Numbered from the stretch's first letter, positions 1 to 6,831 are shown. The stretch is 12,849 nucleotides of DNA from Minisyncoccota bacterium (GCA_021734725.1 JAIPIM010000088.1:1-12849), one strand, 5' to 3'. A program made the numbers and translations. Notes: generated by a model from the letters alone, not told the origin.

Positions 1-20
1 TGTATGGGTAACGGACAGGG

Positions 21-2096
21 CTAGTGGCCGGCGTCCACTTCCTGATAAAACCAGTAAGCATACGAAACGTGATCGCCTCCCACGGTAAGATCTAACACAT
101 CCGATGTGACGTTCACACCCGGAATCTCAAAACAGACTTCGGTAAAGGCTTGGTCGGTATGCAGACGCAACTCGAAATCCTCGGCCTCGCCATTCACAAC
201 GACCCGCAAGGTTGGCCGCTCCGCCAACTGCAGGCCCGTAATCTTTCTCCGGCCATCGCAAACGGCAACCGAAGTGTCCACCTTCGCTCCCGTGCGCAAG
301 ACCACTCGTAATGCTTGGCCGGGAATAACCTTGACCCGAAATCGCTCATACCCAATCACGACCCGTCCCACATCCAATAATTGCGAACCGCCCAGGCTTC
401 CGGTTGCCATACACTCCTTAATCGAAACGCCGGGCACTCGGACACAGGTCCCGTAATCAGCGGCCTCTTCGTCAACCGCGTACCCGACATCCAGAGTGTC
501 GACCAACATCCATCCGCCATCGACAAATGATTTCGCAGTCGCTGAAAGCGGCGACTGGGCCGCGTCCAGAACACCCCAATCAGCTTCAAAGCAGGCTACA
601 TTTCTGCCGCCCTCAAACGCCGTCACATCCTCCGCAATTTTTGCCCCGCACACCGGTGTCAAAACGCCACCTCGAGCATAACGATTCTCCACCAGCCACA
701 CACCCGGACGCAACTCCGGCTCATGCTTCAATGTTTCAACATTTAAAATTGTACTGCTCCGGCCGTTTCCGACAAGCTCAGGAGTTACAACACCGGGCAT
801 GTTGATTGGAAAAGATTGGGGAAGATAATAGCTCAAACCAACCGCCCCCAGGAACCCCACACGCCCGCACGGCTCAATGAGAGGACGCAACTGCTTGGTG
901 AATTCTATGCGACTGCGCAGCTTGCGGCATTCCTCAGCGTATGCCATGCCCATATAACACATTCCGAACATCTGATAAATAAGAAACGGAAGGGCGAATA
1001 TCAATAATTTCCCGCGACTCTTTGCACATTTGGCGAAGACGCCCAAACCAACCGCCATGAAAAAATAGAGAAACGGTAGTATCCAAGCAAAATAACGATC
1101 CCAGATCAACCCCTGCCATCCGCTGGCGGCAACCAGTAAGGCTGTCAGACCGAACACGGACAGCAACCAGTGCAGCCAGCGTCTATATCGCTGCTCCTGG
1201 CAAACGCTCCAGTAGCCGCCCGCAAGCATCAGTATTCCACCCGCAATGGGAACCATATAGAAAGATCGATACCCAAAATCCGCCCCGAATACGAAACGAA
1301 CCACGATTTTGCCCAAATCCCTTGATATCATGTACAGGGTGCCAAACAATGGCGCATTGACCGCATGCCCCTTGCCGACAACCGAATGAAACTGCCACAT
1401 ACCCGTCAGCCACTTGTTAAGTCCCAGCACAAAGCCAAACGCAAGGATCCCCGCAAACCCGGCACAGGCAGCCCCGGACACCTTCTCCCCTTCGTCGTCG
1501 CGGTAACGGATCAAACTCCAGAACAAGCACGTAAACGAAAGGAGGATTCCCTCAGGCCGACATAGCGATGCGGCAGCCAGAGACAACCCCAACCACCCCC
1601 AGCGGCGATTGAGTGCCGCCAAAACCGCCGCCGCGGCAAGGAGCATGAACAGCGACATGTCATTCATACTGATCCCCGCATGCAGCGTATGACCACTCAA
1701 CAGTGTCAAGCCCAACGCCACGGGAGCAACGCGCGGATTCAAACGAAAACAAACGCGCCCAAATAGATAGATGAAACCAACGTAACAGGCAATACCAAAG
1801 AGAAAGATCGCGGTAGGAAAGGCATCCCCGCGCGCGCCCGCCAAGTACAGCAGACCGAGAACGGCCGGATACAGGTGGCTTGTGCTGCCCGTGCCGGGTG
1901 CCGAACCGGCGGCAAAACAGTACGGGCGCCCCTCCGCCCAAGCTCGGCCATACTGCATGGAAATCAGTGCATCCATCTGCACGGGAATTGCGTGACCGCC
2001 AAAACCGAAATAAACGGCAATGCCCCAGGCAGCCCCCGCAAGAAACACGGCCAAGACAACAGCCGCAAGAATCGTCCCGTTCCTACCCAAAACCAT
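21..2096 (-). CDS. GT-C-like polytopic membrane protein (putative glycosyltransferase)
   Basis: This 691-residue protein has about 10 hydrophobic segments in residues 7-392 and a soluble C-terminal region of about 300 residues. The layout resembles GT-C glycosyltransferases, which move sugars from lipid-phosphate donors on the outer face of the inner membrane. Family-like signs are an acidic residue in the first periplasmic loop (VQMDALISMQYGRAWAEG, D42), MNDMS at 144-148, and a CRPEG motif at 179-183 like the TRPEG of this superfamily. The ATG is preceded by GGAGG with 8 nt spacing. The gene starts 39 bp after the ftsZ stop on the same strand, so co-transcription with ftsAZ is likely and an envelope role is plausible. 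The C-terminal domain (roughly 400-691) is not recognised. Donor and acceptor cannot be read from sequence, and a non-enzymatic membrane protein is possible. Confidence 0.72.
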   Translation of the reverse strand: MVLGRNGTILAAVVLAVFLAGAAWGIAVYFGFGGHAIPVQMDALISMQYGRAWAEGRPYCFAAGSAPGTGSTSHLYPAVLGLLYLAGARGDAFPTAIFLFGIACYVGFIYLFGRVCFRLNPRVAPVALGLTLLSGHTLHAGISMNDMSLFMLLAAAAVLAALNRRWGWLGLSLAAASLCRPEGILLSFTCLFWSLIRYRDDEGEKVSGAACAGFAGILAFGFVLGLNKWLTGMWQFHSVVGKGHAVNAPLFGTLYMISRDLGKIVVRFVFGADFGYRSFYMVPIAGGILMLAGGYWSVCQEQRYRRWLHWLLSVFGLTALLVAASGWQGLIWDRYFAWILPFLYFFMAVGLGVFAKCAKSRGKLLIFALPFLIYQMFGMCYMGMAYAEECRKLRSRIEFTKQLRPLIEPCGRVGFLGAVGLSYYLPQSFPINMPGVVTPELVGNGRSSTILNVETLKHEPELRPGVWLVENRYARGGVLTPVCGAKIAEDVTAFEGGRNVACFEADWGVLDAAQSPLSATAKSFVDGGWMLVDTLDVGYAVDEEAADYGTCVRVPGVSIKECMATGSLGGSQLLDVGRVVIGYERFRVKVIPGQALRVVLRTGAKVDTSVAVCDGRRKITGLQLAERPTLRVVVNGEAEDFELRLHTDQAFTEVCFEIPGVNVTSDVLDLTVGGDHVSYAYWFYQEVDAGH

Positions 2097-2135
2097 TCTT
2101 AGAGCCTCCGTAATAAGCGATTACACGCCCCCACT

Positions 2136-3311
2136 TCAGTCACCCGCATCAGGATGGATGCCACGCCGCTGATACGTTGGAATATCCAGATTCTCGCCGT
2201 TAACCGTGGTCGGAGTCGTTCCAGAAAAAATGCCCAGCGACTGTTCCTGAAGAGGCAATTCCTCCTGTACGGCCCCAGGCTTGGGCGGCGGCGGACCGGT
2301 CCGGCTCCGTGAAATGACCGAAGAACGCCCGTCCCCCTGCGTGGACGCACTCCCAGAGGACTCGTGCGTGGACTGCCGACAAATGAGCCCGGTGATCTGA
2401 ATGCCGGCCCCCACCAGAGTACTGGCACAGGCGCCAACCATGACGCGCGCACGCTCGGGAAAGTAGCCTTGCAAAGCCGACAAACACCCCCGCAATTCTC
2501 CCACGGACATGGTATCGCCCGCCAATAAAGTGATCACGGCTGCATCCGCCTGAGCCAATGTCTCAGGACCACCAATCAACGGACACTGCAAAAACGCTTC
2601 TATCGCCTGCTGAGACCGATCGGCCCCCGTCCCCTGCCCAACACCAACATTACACGTTGCCGGATGCTGTTTAAGAGTCGTACGTATGGCCGCAAAATCC
2701 GCCGTCAACATCCACTCCGCCCACGCAATACCGGCCAGCCCGTTGACGGCACTGGCCAAGACGGCATCCGCCTGAGTGAACGCCTCGTCTGCCGGCGTGT
2801 CAGCGGGAAGCATCGTGAACAAAAGATCATTCTGTACGACAATCACAGCATCTGCGAGCTCGCGCAAAGGCTGTAAAACGTCTTCCGCCTGCCGACGACG
2901 CCAATGTCCCTCAAACGCAAACGGCAAAGTCACCAAAAAAAATGCAGGGACCCCTTCCTCGCGAGCAAGGCGAGCCACGACTTTCACGGCGCCGGAACCC
3001 GTCCCCCCGCCTAACCCGGCCACAACCAGCAGAAGGCGGGCCTCTCCGATAAATTCGCGGAGATCGTCAGCGGAAGCCCCGCTGGCACGCTCGCCCAACT
3101 CAACATCACCGCCACACCCCGTGTCACAGTCCCACTCGGGACCCAACGCAATATGAACCATACCGCTCAGCGCCTGAAACGTGCGCTGATCGGTGTCCGC
3201 AACAGCCAAATCCAGACGGGCGCCACCAACATTGTCCTGAACTCGCGCAATGGTGCGCGCACCGCCACCGCCTACACCCAGTACGGCCACTCGCTGCGTT
3301 GAAGAGATCAT
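2136..3311 (-). CDS. ftsZ: Divergent cell-division tubulin homologue FtsZ
   Basis: FtsZ is the cytoplasmic GTP-binding polymer that marks the division site. Numbered from the chosen start (391 aa), the T1 loop GVGGGG is at 12-17, a T3-like GCGGDVELGERA at 65-76, the tubulin signature GLGGGTGSG at 99-107, LPFAFEG and QNDLL segments follow, and the T7 loop TADFAAIRTTL starts at 203. A Pro/Ser-rich linker leads to the conserved tail LDIPTYQRR (375-383), which normally binds FtsA. Length is typical. I chose the ATG at 3311 because GAGG lies 6 nt upstream of it; an in-frame ATG at 3335 would add 8 residues but has no SD. The gene follows ftsA on the same strand. Oddities: the T7 loop has T and A where E. 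coli has N207 and D212, and T1 carries R for the usual N. The call is firm; GTPase competence is doubtful. Confidence 0.93.
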   Translation of the reverse strand: MISSTQRVAVLGVGGGGARTIARVQDNVGGARLDLAVADTDQRTFQALSGMVHIALGPEWDCDTGCGGDVELGERASGASADDLREFIGEARLLLVVAGLGGGTGSGAVKVVARLAREEGVPAFFLVTLPFAFEGHWRRRQAEDVLQPLRELADAVIVVQNDLLFTMLPADTPADEAFTQADAVLASAVNGLAGIAWAEWMLTADFAAIRTTLKQHPATCNVGVGQGTGADRSQQAIEAFLQCPLIGGPETLAQADAAVITLLAGDTMSVGELRGCLSALQGYFPERARVMVGACASTLVGAGIQITGLICRQSTHESSGSASTQGDGRSSVISRSRTGPPPPKPGAVQEELPLQEQSLGIFSGTTPTTVNGENLDIPTYQRRGIHPDAGD

Positions 3312-3387
3312 GGTCGCCCTCATCTCTCGGTTCATAGACGCAAACTACAAGACAACACCGCACGTCGCGTCAGTTCATGTAACGATA

Positions 3388-4644
3388 CTACCAACGGAAA
3401 GCACGCGTCACTAAGCCCCATACCTTACTGAAATCCTCACGGACCTGCTCCATGAAAGCCGGCTCAGAATCGGCAATCTCCAGCGACAATCGCCCCCACC
3501 GCAACAGTCCAACAGGAGTAACGTAACGGGGAGAGTCTGAAACATCCTGCACCCCGCTGACCAGACGCGGACGCCCAGTGCGTACCGGCATATTAAACAC
3601 TTGATGCGCCAGCTGAATCACACCGGGGATCATCGCACCACCCCCGGCAAGCACTATACCCGCGGCAATCCGCGGTAATGCATCCGCCTTGCGAAGATCA
3701 GCCAGAATGACACTGAATAATTCATGCAAGCGCAATTCTATGATCTGCTCCACTGAGGACACAGGAATACGCCGTCCCCCTTTCCCCAAAGTCTCGACCT
3801 CCACCAAACGTGAACGTCCATCCGGCGTCATCGCCGCGGAAGCTCCAAACGTGCCCAGCTCGTGCAGTAACTTACGACACTTTGGCAGAGGCAGACGAAG
3901 CCCCAGACTGAGATCGTTGCTGATATGCTCACACCCCACCGTCACCTGCCCCGAGTGATACGCACCCGGGCCAAAAAAAACCACATATTCAGTAACGCCG
4001 GCGCCAATATCCAACACCATCGCTCCCTGCTCCATTTCCTCGGGGGAAAATAACGCGAAACCGTCTGCAACACCGCTGAATGCAATGTCGGTTGCCGGAT
4101 ACCCCATCGCATCGGCCAGCGTTCGGCAACTCGTTTCCACCGTATTATGCTGACCGTAGATGATCTGTATCTCCGCTTCCAGCCTTCCAGCCACGAGACC
4201 AACCGGATTCAACACCTCACGATCCCCATCCGCAACATACCGGCGATCAAGATGATGCAGTATACGCTTGTCCGGCGGAAGAGCGTACGACTTGGCATTG
4301 CGCAAACCCGTCATAACGTCCGTCTCTCGAACTTTGCGGTCCATGGAATGAATGACCGTACTGCCAACGCTGTTAACGCTGCGAACCGAACCACCGCTCA
4401 CCGCCAGAAAAACATGTCCAATGTCTAAACCCGAGGCTTTTTCGGCTTCGGCCAACGCCTGCATGAGCTGTTCCTGTACGATGTTTACATCACTTACGTC
4501 TCCCTTTATAACCTTCAGCGCCGGACGTTCACCGACTCCCACAATCGACAGAACATCGTCCGGGAGAAATTCACCCATCACGACTTTGACGGCACTGCTG
4601 CCGATCTCTACCCCAGTTAAAATATCTCGTTTATGCTTCGCCAT
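3388..4644 (-). CDS. ftsA: Cell-division actin-like membrane tether FtsA
   Basis: FtsA is an actin-fold ATPase that anchors FtsZ to the inner membrane and recruits later division proteins. Visible motifs in the 418-aa product are phosphate-1 GVEIGSSAVK (11-20; Glu where Asp is usual), phosphate-2 VLDIGAGVTEYVVF (from 210), adenosine motif LAGGGAMIPG (332-341) and a C-terminal amphipathic helix FSKVWGLVTRAFRW (405-418) matching the membrane-targeting sequence. The frame is open back to an ATG at 4746, but those 34 extra residues are Cys/His-rich and unlike FtsA, and MAKHKRDILTGVEIG is the family-like N-terminus, so I start at 4644. No strong SD is seen there. ftsZ follows after 76 bp. PilM is the alternative relative, but the ftsZ neighbour and C-terminal helix argue for FtsA. 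Confidence 0.94.
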   Translation of the reverse strand: MAKHKRDILTGVEIGSSAVKVVMGEFLPDDVLSIVGVGERPALKVIKGDVSDVNIVQEQLMQALAEAEKASGLDIGHVFLAVSGGSVRSVNSVGSTVIHSMDRKVRETDVMTGLRNAKSYALPPDKRILHHLDRRYVADGDREVLNPVGLVAGRLEAEIQIIYGQHNTVETSCRTLADAMGYPATDIAFSGVADGFALFSPEEMEQGAMVLDIGAGVTEYVVFFGPGAYHSGQVTVGCEHISNDLSLGLRLPLPKCRKLLHELGTFGASAAMTPDGRSRLVEVETLGKGGRRIPVSSVEQIIELRLHELFSVILADLRKADALPRIAAGIVLAGGGAMIPGVIQLAHQVFNMPVRTGRPRLVSGVQDVSDSPRYVTPVGLLRWGRLSLEIADSEPAFMEQVREDFSKVWGLVTRAFRW

Positions 4645-4735
4645 ATGCTTGCCACAAATGCCACACAAATGATGTGACCGCCAAGGAAACTTCAAAACAA
4701 TCAACTCGCCAATACAATAACACAAATCCCGATTT

Positions 4736-4764
4736 TTTATCCCCACGAAAACGACTCATGACAA
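4736..4764 (-). promoter_or_regulatory. Candidate sigma70-type promoter for ftsA
   Basis: On the minus strand, TTGTCA (4759-4764, 5 of 6 to the -35 consensus) is followed after 17 nt by GATAAA (4736-4741, 4 of 6 to the -10 consensus). It would give a leader of about 85 nt before the ftsA ATG at 4644. It also places the longer ATG at 4746 upstream of the transcript, which supports the shorter start. Found by eye only. Confidence 0.35.
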
Positions 4765-4775
4765 AAATTTCGCCC

Positions 4776-4781
4776 TATAGT
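4776..4781 (+). promoter_or_regulatory. Candidate -10 box for the TolQ/ExbB-type gene
   Basis: TATAGT matches the -10 consensus at 5 of 6 positions and lies 45 bp before the chosen start at 4827. No good -35 is found 16-18 nt upstream, so activator dependence or another sigma factor is possible. It would place the earlier in-frame ATGs (4674, 4758, 4782) at or before the transcript start. Confidence 0.3.
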
Positions 4782-4814
4782 ATGGGGATGCGTTCATTCC
4801 GGTTGGAATCCGAT

Positions 4815-4820
4815 AAGAGG
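4815..4820 (+). promoter_or_regulatory. Ribosome binding site fixing the TolQ/ExbB-type start
   Basis: AAGAGG sits 6 nt before the ATG at 4827. None of the earlier in-frame ATGs has a comparable SD, so this site decides the start. Confidence 0.65.
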
Positions 4821-4826
4821 TACAGC

Positions 4827-5561
4827 ATGCTCACAGCTCCGCTTGCAGTCTCCGACGTTCTCTACGCCTTTCAACAAAGCGACACGTTCGCCCGCCTGAT
4901 TATCGGACTTCTCTGCCTGTTGTCCATTCAGGCATGGAGCATTATGATCGACAAAGGACTCATCGTCCGGCAGGCGCGTCGCGGAAGCAAACACTTTGTC
5001 GACCGCTTTGCCGAGTGCCACTCACCCGTCGGAATGCTTTTGCAGTTGCAAAAACATAAAGGCCCCCTTGTGGATGTCTATGAAGCGGGGATCGAAGGGA
5101 TCGCGGACGTCCTGGAACTCGATGATCGAATGCTGGAAAAATGCGCACGGCAACATGCGCTGCCCCGACGCCTGTCAATGCACGAAGTCGATCGCGTACG
5201 CAGCACATTGGAACGCACTGTGTCAGCTAAAGTCGTGGAACTCGAAGGACGCCTCGGCTTGCTGGGCACTGCCGTTACGATAAGCCCATTCCTGGGCCTG
5301 CTTGGAACCGTATGGGGTGTTATGATCGCATTCACCGGCATGGCCCAGGCAGGAAAACCGGATATCGGTGCTATGGCACCTGGGATTAGTGGCGCGCTCC
5401 TGACCACCGTTGTGGGGCTTGTCGTCGCCATACCTTCACTGGTTGGATTCAACCTGCTGACCAGCGGCGTGCGACAGGCCATCACGGAAATGGATAATTT
5501 TGTGGAAGATTTTATCTCCATGCTGAAACTGGAAACCGAAGACATCAAGAATAACACTTGA
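4827..5561 (+). CDS. MotA/TolQ/ExbB-family proton channel protein
   Basis: This 244-aa inner-membrane protein should form the pentameric channel of a TolQ-TolR or ExbB-ExbD motor, which uses the proton gradient to energise the envelope. TM1 is about residues 21-41, a cytoplasmic domain follows at about 42-142, then the family core LGLLGTAVTISPFLGLLGTV (from 144, TM2) and ISGALLTTVVGLVVAIPSLV (from 187, TM3). Length is normal for TolQ/ExbB. The frame is open back to 4674, but the AAGAGG before 4827 and the family-like N-terminus favour this start. The next gene encodes the TolR/ExbD partner. The gene is divergent from ftsA, which hints at a Tol-type role in division; ExbB serving TonB transport is equally compatible because no tolA, tolB, pal or tonB is present. 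Confidence 0.92.
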   Translation: MLTAPLAVSDVLYAFQQSDTFARLIIGLLCLLSIQAWSIMIDKGLIVRQARRGSKHFVDRFAECHSPVGMLLQLQKHKGPLVDVYEAGIEGIADVLELDDRMLEKCARQHALPRRLSMHEVDRVRSTLERTVSAKVVELEGRLGLLGTAVTISPFLGLLGTVWGVMIAFTGMAQAGKPDIGAMAPGISGALLTTVVGLVVAIPSLVGFNLLTSGVRQAITEMDNFVEDFISMLKLETEDIKNNT

Positions 5562-5598
5562 AACCTCCGGAACCGCGACGCGGGAAACCTGAAACCCG

Positions 5599-5625
5599 CC
5601 AGCCAAGGCTGGTCCGCCACGGCGG
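5599..5625. repeat. Tandem double palindrome between the TolQ- and TolR-type genes
   Basis: Two perfect short inverted repeats lie one base apart: CCAGCC-AA-GGCTGG (5599-5612) and CCGCC-AC-GGCGG (5614-5625). In RNA they could form two adjacent GC-rich hairpins. There is no T-run after them, so an intrinsic terminator is unlikely. The compact design in an 88-bp gap inside an operon resembles REP-like dispersed elements, but one copy in this window cannot prove dispersal. Confidence 0.6.
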
Positions 5626-5649
5626 AAAACCCAAACCCCTACGACCAAC

Positions 5650-6054
5650 ATGCCACGACGACAGCGGACAGAACTGGAAAGCTTCAGCGGTATCAATATT
5701 ACGCCGCTCATGGACCTGACATTTCTGCTTCTCATTGTGTTCATGATCACGGCGCCAATGCTGGAATATGCGGTTGATGTCTCGCCGCCTGAAATGAATG
5801 CGGAAACAATTCAGGAGAAAGACAACATACTCATCAATCTCAGCAGCAATGGTACCGTGCGCCTGGGCAGAGAACAGGTATCACCGAGCGAACTTATCCG
5901 CCAACTCGAAAACGCCGCTGACCTGAACCCGGATGTCACGGTCCTTATACGAGCGGACGAGAGTAGACCCTATCGCGAAGTGGTCGACCTCATGCGGACA
6001 GTCCGTAACGCCGGATTGTTCAACTTGTCTCTGGTCACACAACCGGAAGAATAG
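5650..6054 (+). CDS. ExbD/TolR-family biopolymer transport protein
   Basis: The 134-aa product has a short cytoplasmic N-terminus, one TM helix (about 21-40) and a periplasmic domain, the normal ExbD/TolR plan. The signature INITPLMDLTFLLLIVFMI carries the essential membrane aspartate (D22), thought to carry protons through the TolQ/ExbB channel. The periplasmic part ends in the usual pattern (VTVLIRADESRPYREVVDLM, then LSLVTQ). No other start codon exists between the upstream in-frame stop at 5590 and this ATG, so the start is firm, yet there is no SD before it (the upstream bases are CCCCTACGACCAAC). Translation may depend on the preceding gene or on RNA structure at 5599-5625. Stator partner of the gene before it; TolR versus ExbD cannot be decided here. 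Confidence 0.93.
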   Translation: MPRRQRTELESFSGINITPLMDLTFLLLIVFMITAPMLEYAVDVSPPEMNAETIQEKDNILINLSSNGTVRLGREQVSPSELIRQLENAADLNPDVTVLIRADESRPYREVVDLMRTVRNAGLFNLSLVTQPEE

Positions 6055-6077
6055 CAGACAGAACCGCAAATGCCTGC

Positions 6078-6106
6078 TTGTATTTTTGTCAATAAAGCTG
6101 TACTAT
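6078..6106 (+). promoter_or_regulatory. Weak candidate promoter for the small-protein/DUF2752 pair
   Basis: TTGTAT (6078-6083) and TACTAT (6101-6106) are 17 nt apart, matching consensus at 3 and 4 positions of 6. The 130-bp gap after the TolR-type gene makes a separate start of transcription plausible. Confidence 0.22.
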
Positions 6107-6184
6107 GTAACCTCAGAGGTATGCTGGACAAAATCGCGCCCAGCTAACACAACGGAAAAGCTAAAAAAAAGAAGGAGACGTGTC

Positions 6185-6286
6185 ATGCCTAAGGGGAAAG
6201 AAGTATTCGCGGGACTCAATCAAAACGGGCTCATTCTCTTTATCATTCTACTGCTGGTATGCCTGCCCCTGTGCTGGCTTCCTTGA
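6185..6286 (+). CDS. Small single-helix membrane protein (33 aa), frame interrupted by TGA
   Basis: A strong SD, GAAGGAG (6171-6177), lies 7 nt before this ATG, so translation here is well supported. The product is 33 residues: MPKGKEVFAGLNQNG, then a hydrophobic stretch containing LILFIILLLVCLPLCWLP up to the TGA at 6284-6286. It is a one-helix membrane peptide with two cysteines. The same frame continues without further stops for 38 codons after the TGA, starting VLDACKAARS and becoming acidic, so the ancestral product was probably about 72 aa with the TGA where an amino acid such as Trp (TGG) stood. The DUF2752-type gene begins 4 nt after the end of that extension. Function is unknown. Either a genuine 33-aa peptide, a recent nonsense mutation, or a sequence error. 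Confidence 0.65.
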   Translation: MPKGKEVFAGLNQNGLILFIILLLVCLPLCWLP

Positions 6287-6403
6287 GTCCTGGATGCCTG
6301 CAAAGCGGCCCGCTCCATGGACGAAGAAGAGGGTCCAACACAACCCGCGCAAGCTGCCGCAGACACAGAAGCGGAACCGGAGGAAGAGAAGCCGGCAGAA
6401 TAG
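6287..6403 (+). pseudogene. In-frame acidic tail downstream of the TGA
   Basis: These 38 codons follow the TGA in the same frame and end in TAG. They encode VLDACKAARS followed by a Glu/Pro/Ala-rich tail (MDEEEGPTQP and on to EEEKPAE), a composition that looks like real protein. An internal ATG at 6317 has no SD. Bases 6287-6322 can fold as RNA: GTCC-TGGA pairs with TCCA-(T)-GGAC with one bulged base. The tail ends 4 nt before the next start codon, as expected if it was once translated and coupled to that gene. It may be dead coding sequence, or be read if the TGA is suppressed or is an error. Confidence 0.5.
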
Positions 6404-6407
6404 TCAT

Positions 6408-6809
6408 ATGCCTGGCGATACAGTAAAAGGAACTTCTCCTTTTTCTTTCTTGCCAAAAGTGCTGGCGTTGTCCAGCTTGGCATTCTACCTCGGGTGGAAT
6501 GCCTACTGGCTGGGCAACGCTCGCGTACCACCCAGCATCATGCTGGGTGTATTCGGTGTCCCAGCCCCGACTACAGGGATGACTCGGAGCTGGGTCGCTT
6601 TGCTTAAGGGCAAAACACTCCTCAGTTTGCTGTGGAATCCATTCAGCGTCCCCGTCGCTGGTCTTTTTGCTTGTTCTCTCTCTGTATTGGTGCGGAATAT
6701 TCTTTTAAGACAAAACCACAGCCTCCATCCCCGTATTGCAATCGCCTGGATCGTCCTTCTCGGCGCGAGCTGGATTGTAAAACTGGTACTCGGCGCGGCA
6801 TGGTGGTGA
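6408..6809 (+). CDS. DUF2752-like membrane protein lacking the signature cysteines
   Basis: This 133-aa product has three hydrophobic segments and the hallmark region of DUF2752 proteins, normally CPxCGxTR followed by a helix and an NP motif. Here it reads VPAPTTGMTRSWVALLKG with NPFSVPVAG after it. The spacing and the GMTR, W and NP residues are kept, but both cysteines are replaced (Ala and Thr). The family has no settled function; its cysteines suggest metal binding or redox, which this copy should not do. I start at the ATG at 6408, 4 nt after the TAG of the small-protein frame. The frame is open back to 6180, but that stretch overlaps the small protein in another frame. No strong SD of its own is seen, so translational coupling is likely. 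Confidence 0.75.
   Translation: MPGDTVKGTSPFSFLPKVLALSSLAFYLGWNAYWLGNARVPPSIMLGVFGVPAPTTGMTRSWVALLKGKTLLSLLWNPFSVPVAGLFACSLSVLVRNILLRQNHSLHPRIAIAWIVLLGASWIVKLVLGAAWW
6529..6549. repeat. 21-bp perfect palindrome inside the DUF2752-like gene
   Basis: Arms CACCCAGCAT (6529-6538) and ATGCTGGGTG (6540-6549) are exact reverse complements around a single C. The RNA could form a 9-bp hairpin with a 3-base loop in the early coding region. As DNA it has the form of a dimeric-protein site. It may also be chance coding sequence. Confidence 0.6.
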
Positions 6810-6810
6810 C

Positions 6811-6831
6811 CCGACACAGGCACCATGTCGG
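6811..6831. repeat. Inverted repeat between convergent genes
   Basis: CCGACA (6811-6816) and TGTCGG (6826-6831) flank a 9-nt loop just after the DUF2752-like stop and before the convergent channel gene. There is no T-run, so it is at best a weak or Rho-type terminator element. Confidence 0.3.

Noticed and set aside
4645..4746. Longer ftsA start at 4746
   Set aside because: The extra 34 residues are not FtsA-like, there is no SD, and a candidate promoter lies around 4736-4764.
4674..4826. Longer start for the TolQ/ExbB-type gene at 4674 or 4758
   Set aside because: The SD and family-like N-terminus are at 4827, and a candidate -10 box lies at 4776-4781, downstream of those ATGs.
6284..6322. 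Selenocysteine insertion at the TGA, with the following stem as a bacterial SECIS
   Set aside because: The fold has a plausible stem with a bulged U, but the apical part (CUGC-AAA-GCGG) does not show the G/U-containing loop typical of known elements, and the residue lies at a position that looks more like Trp. No selenium gene is visible in the window.
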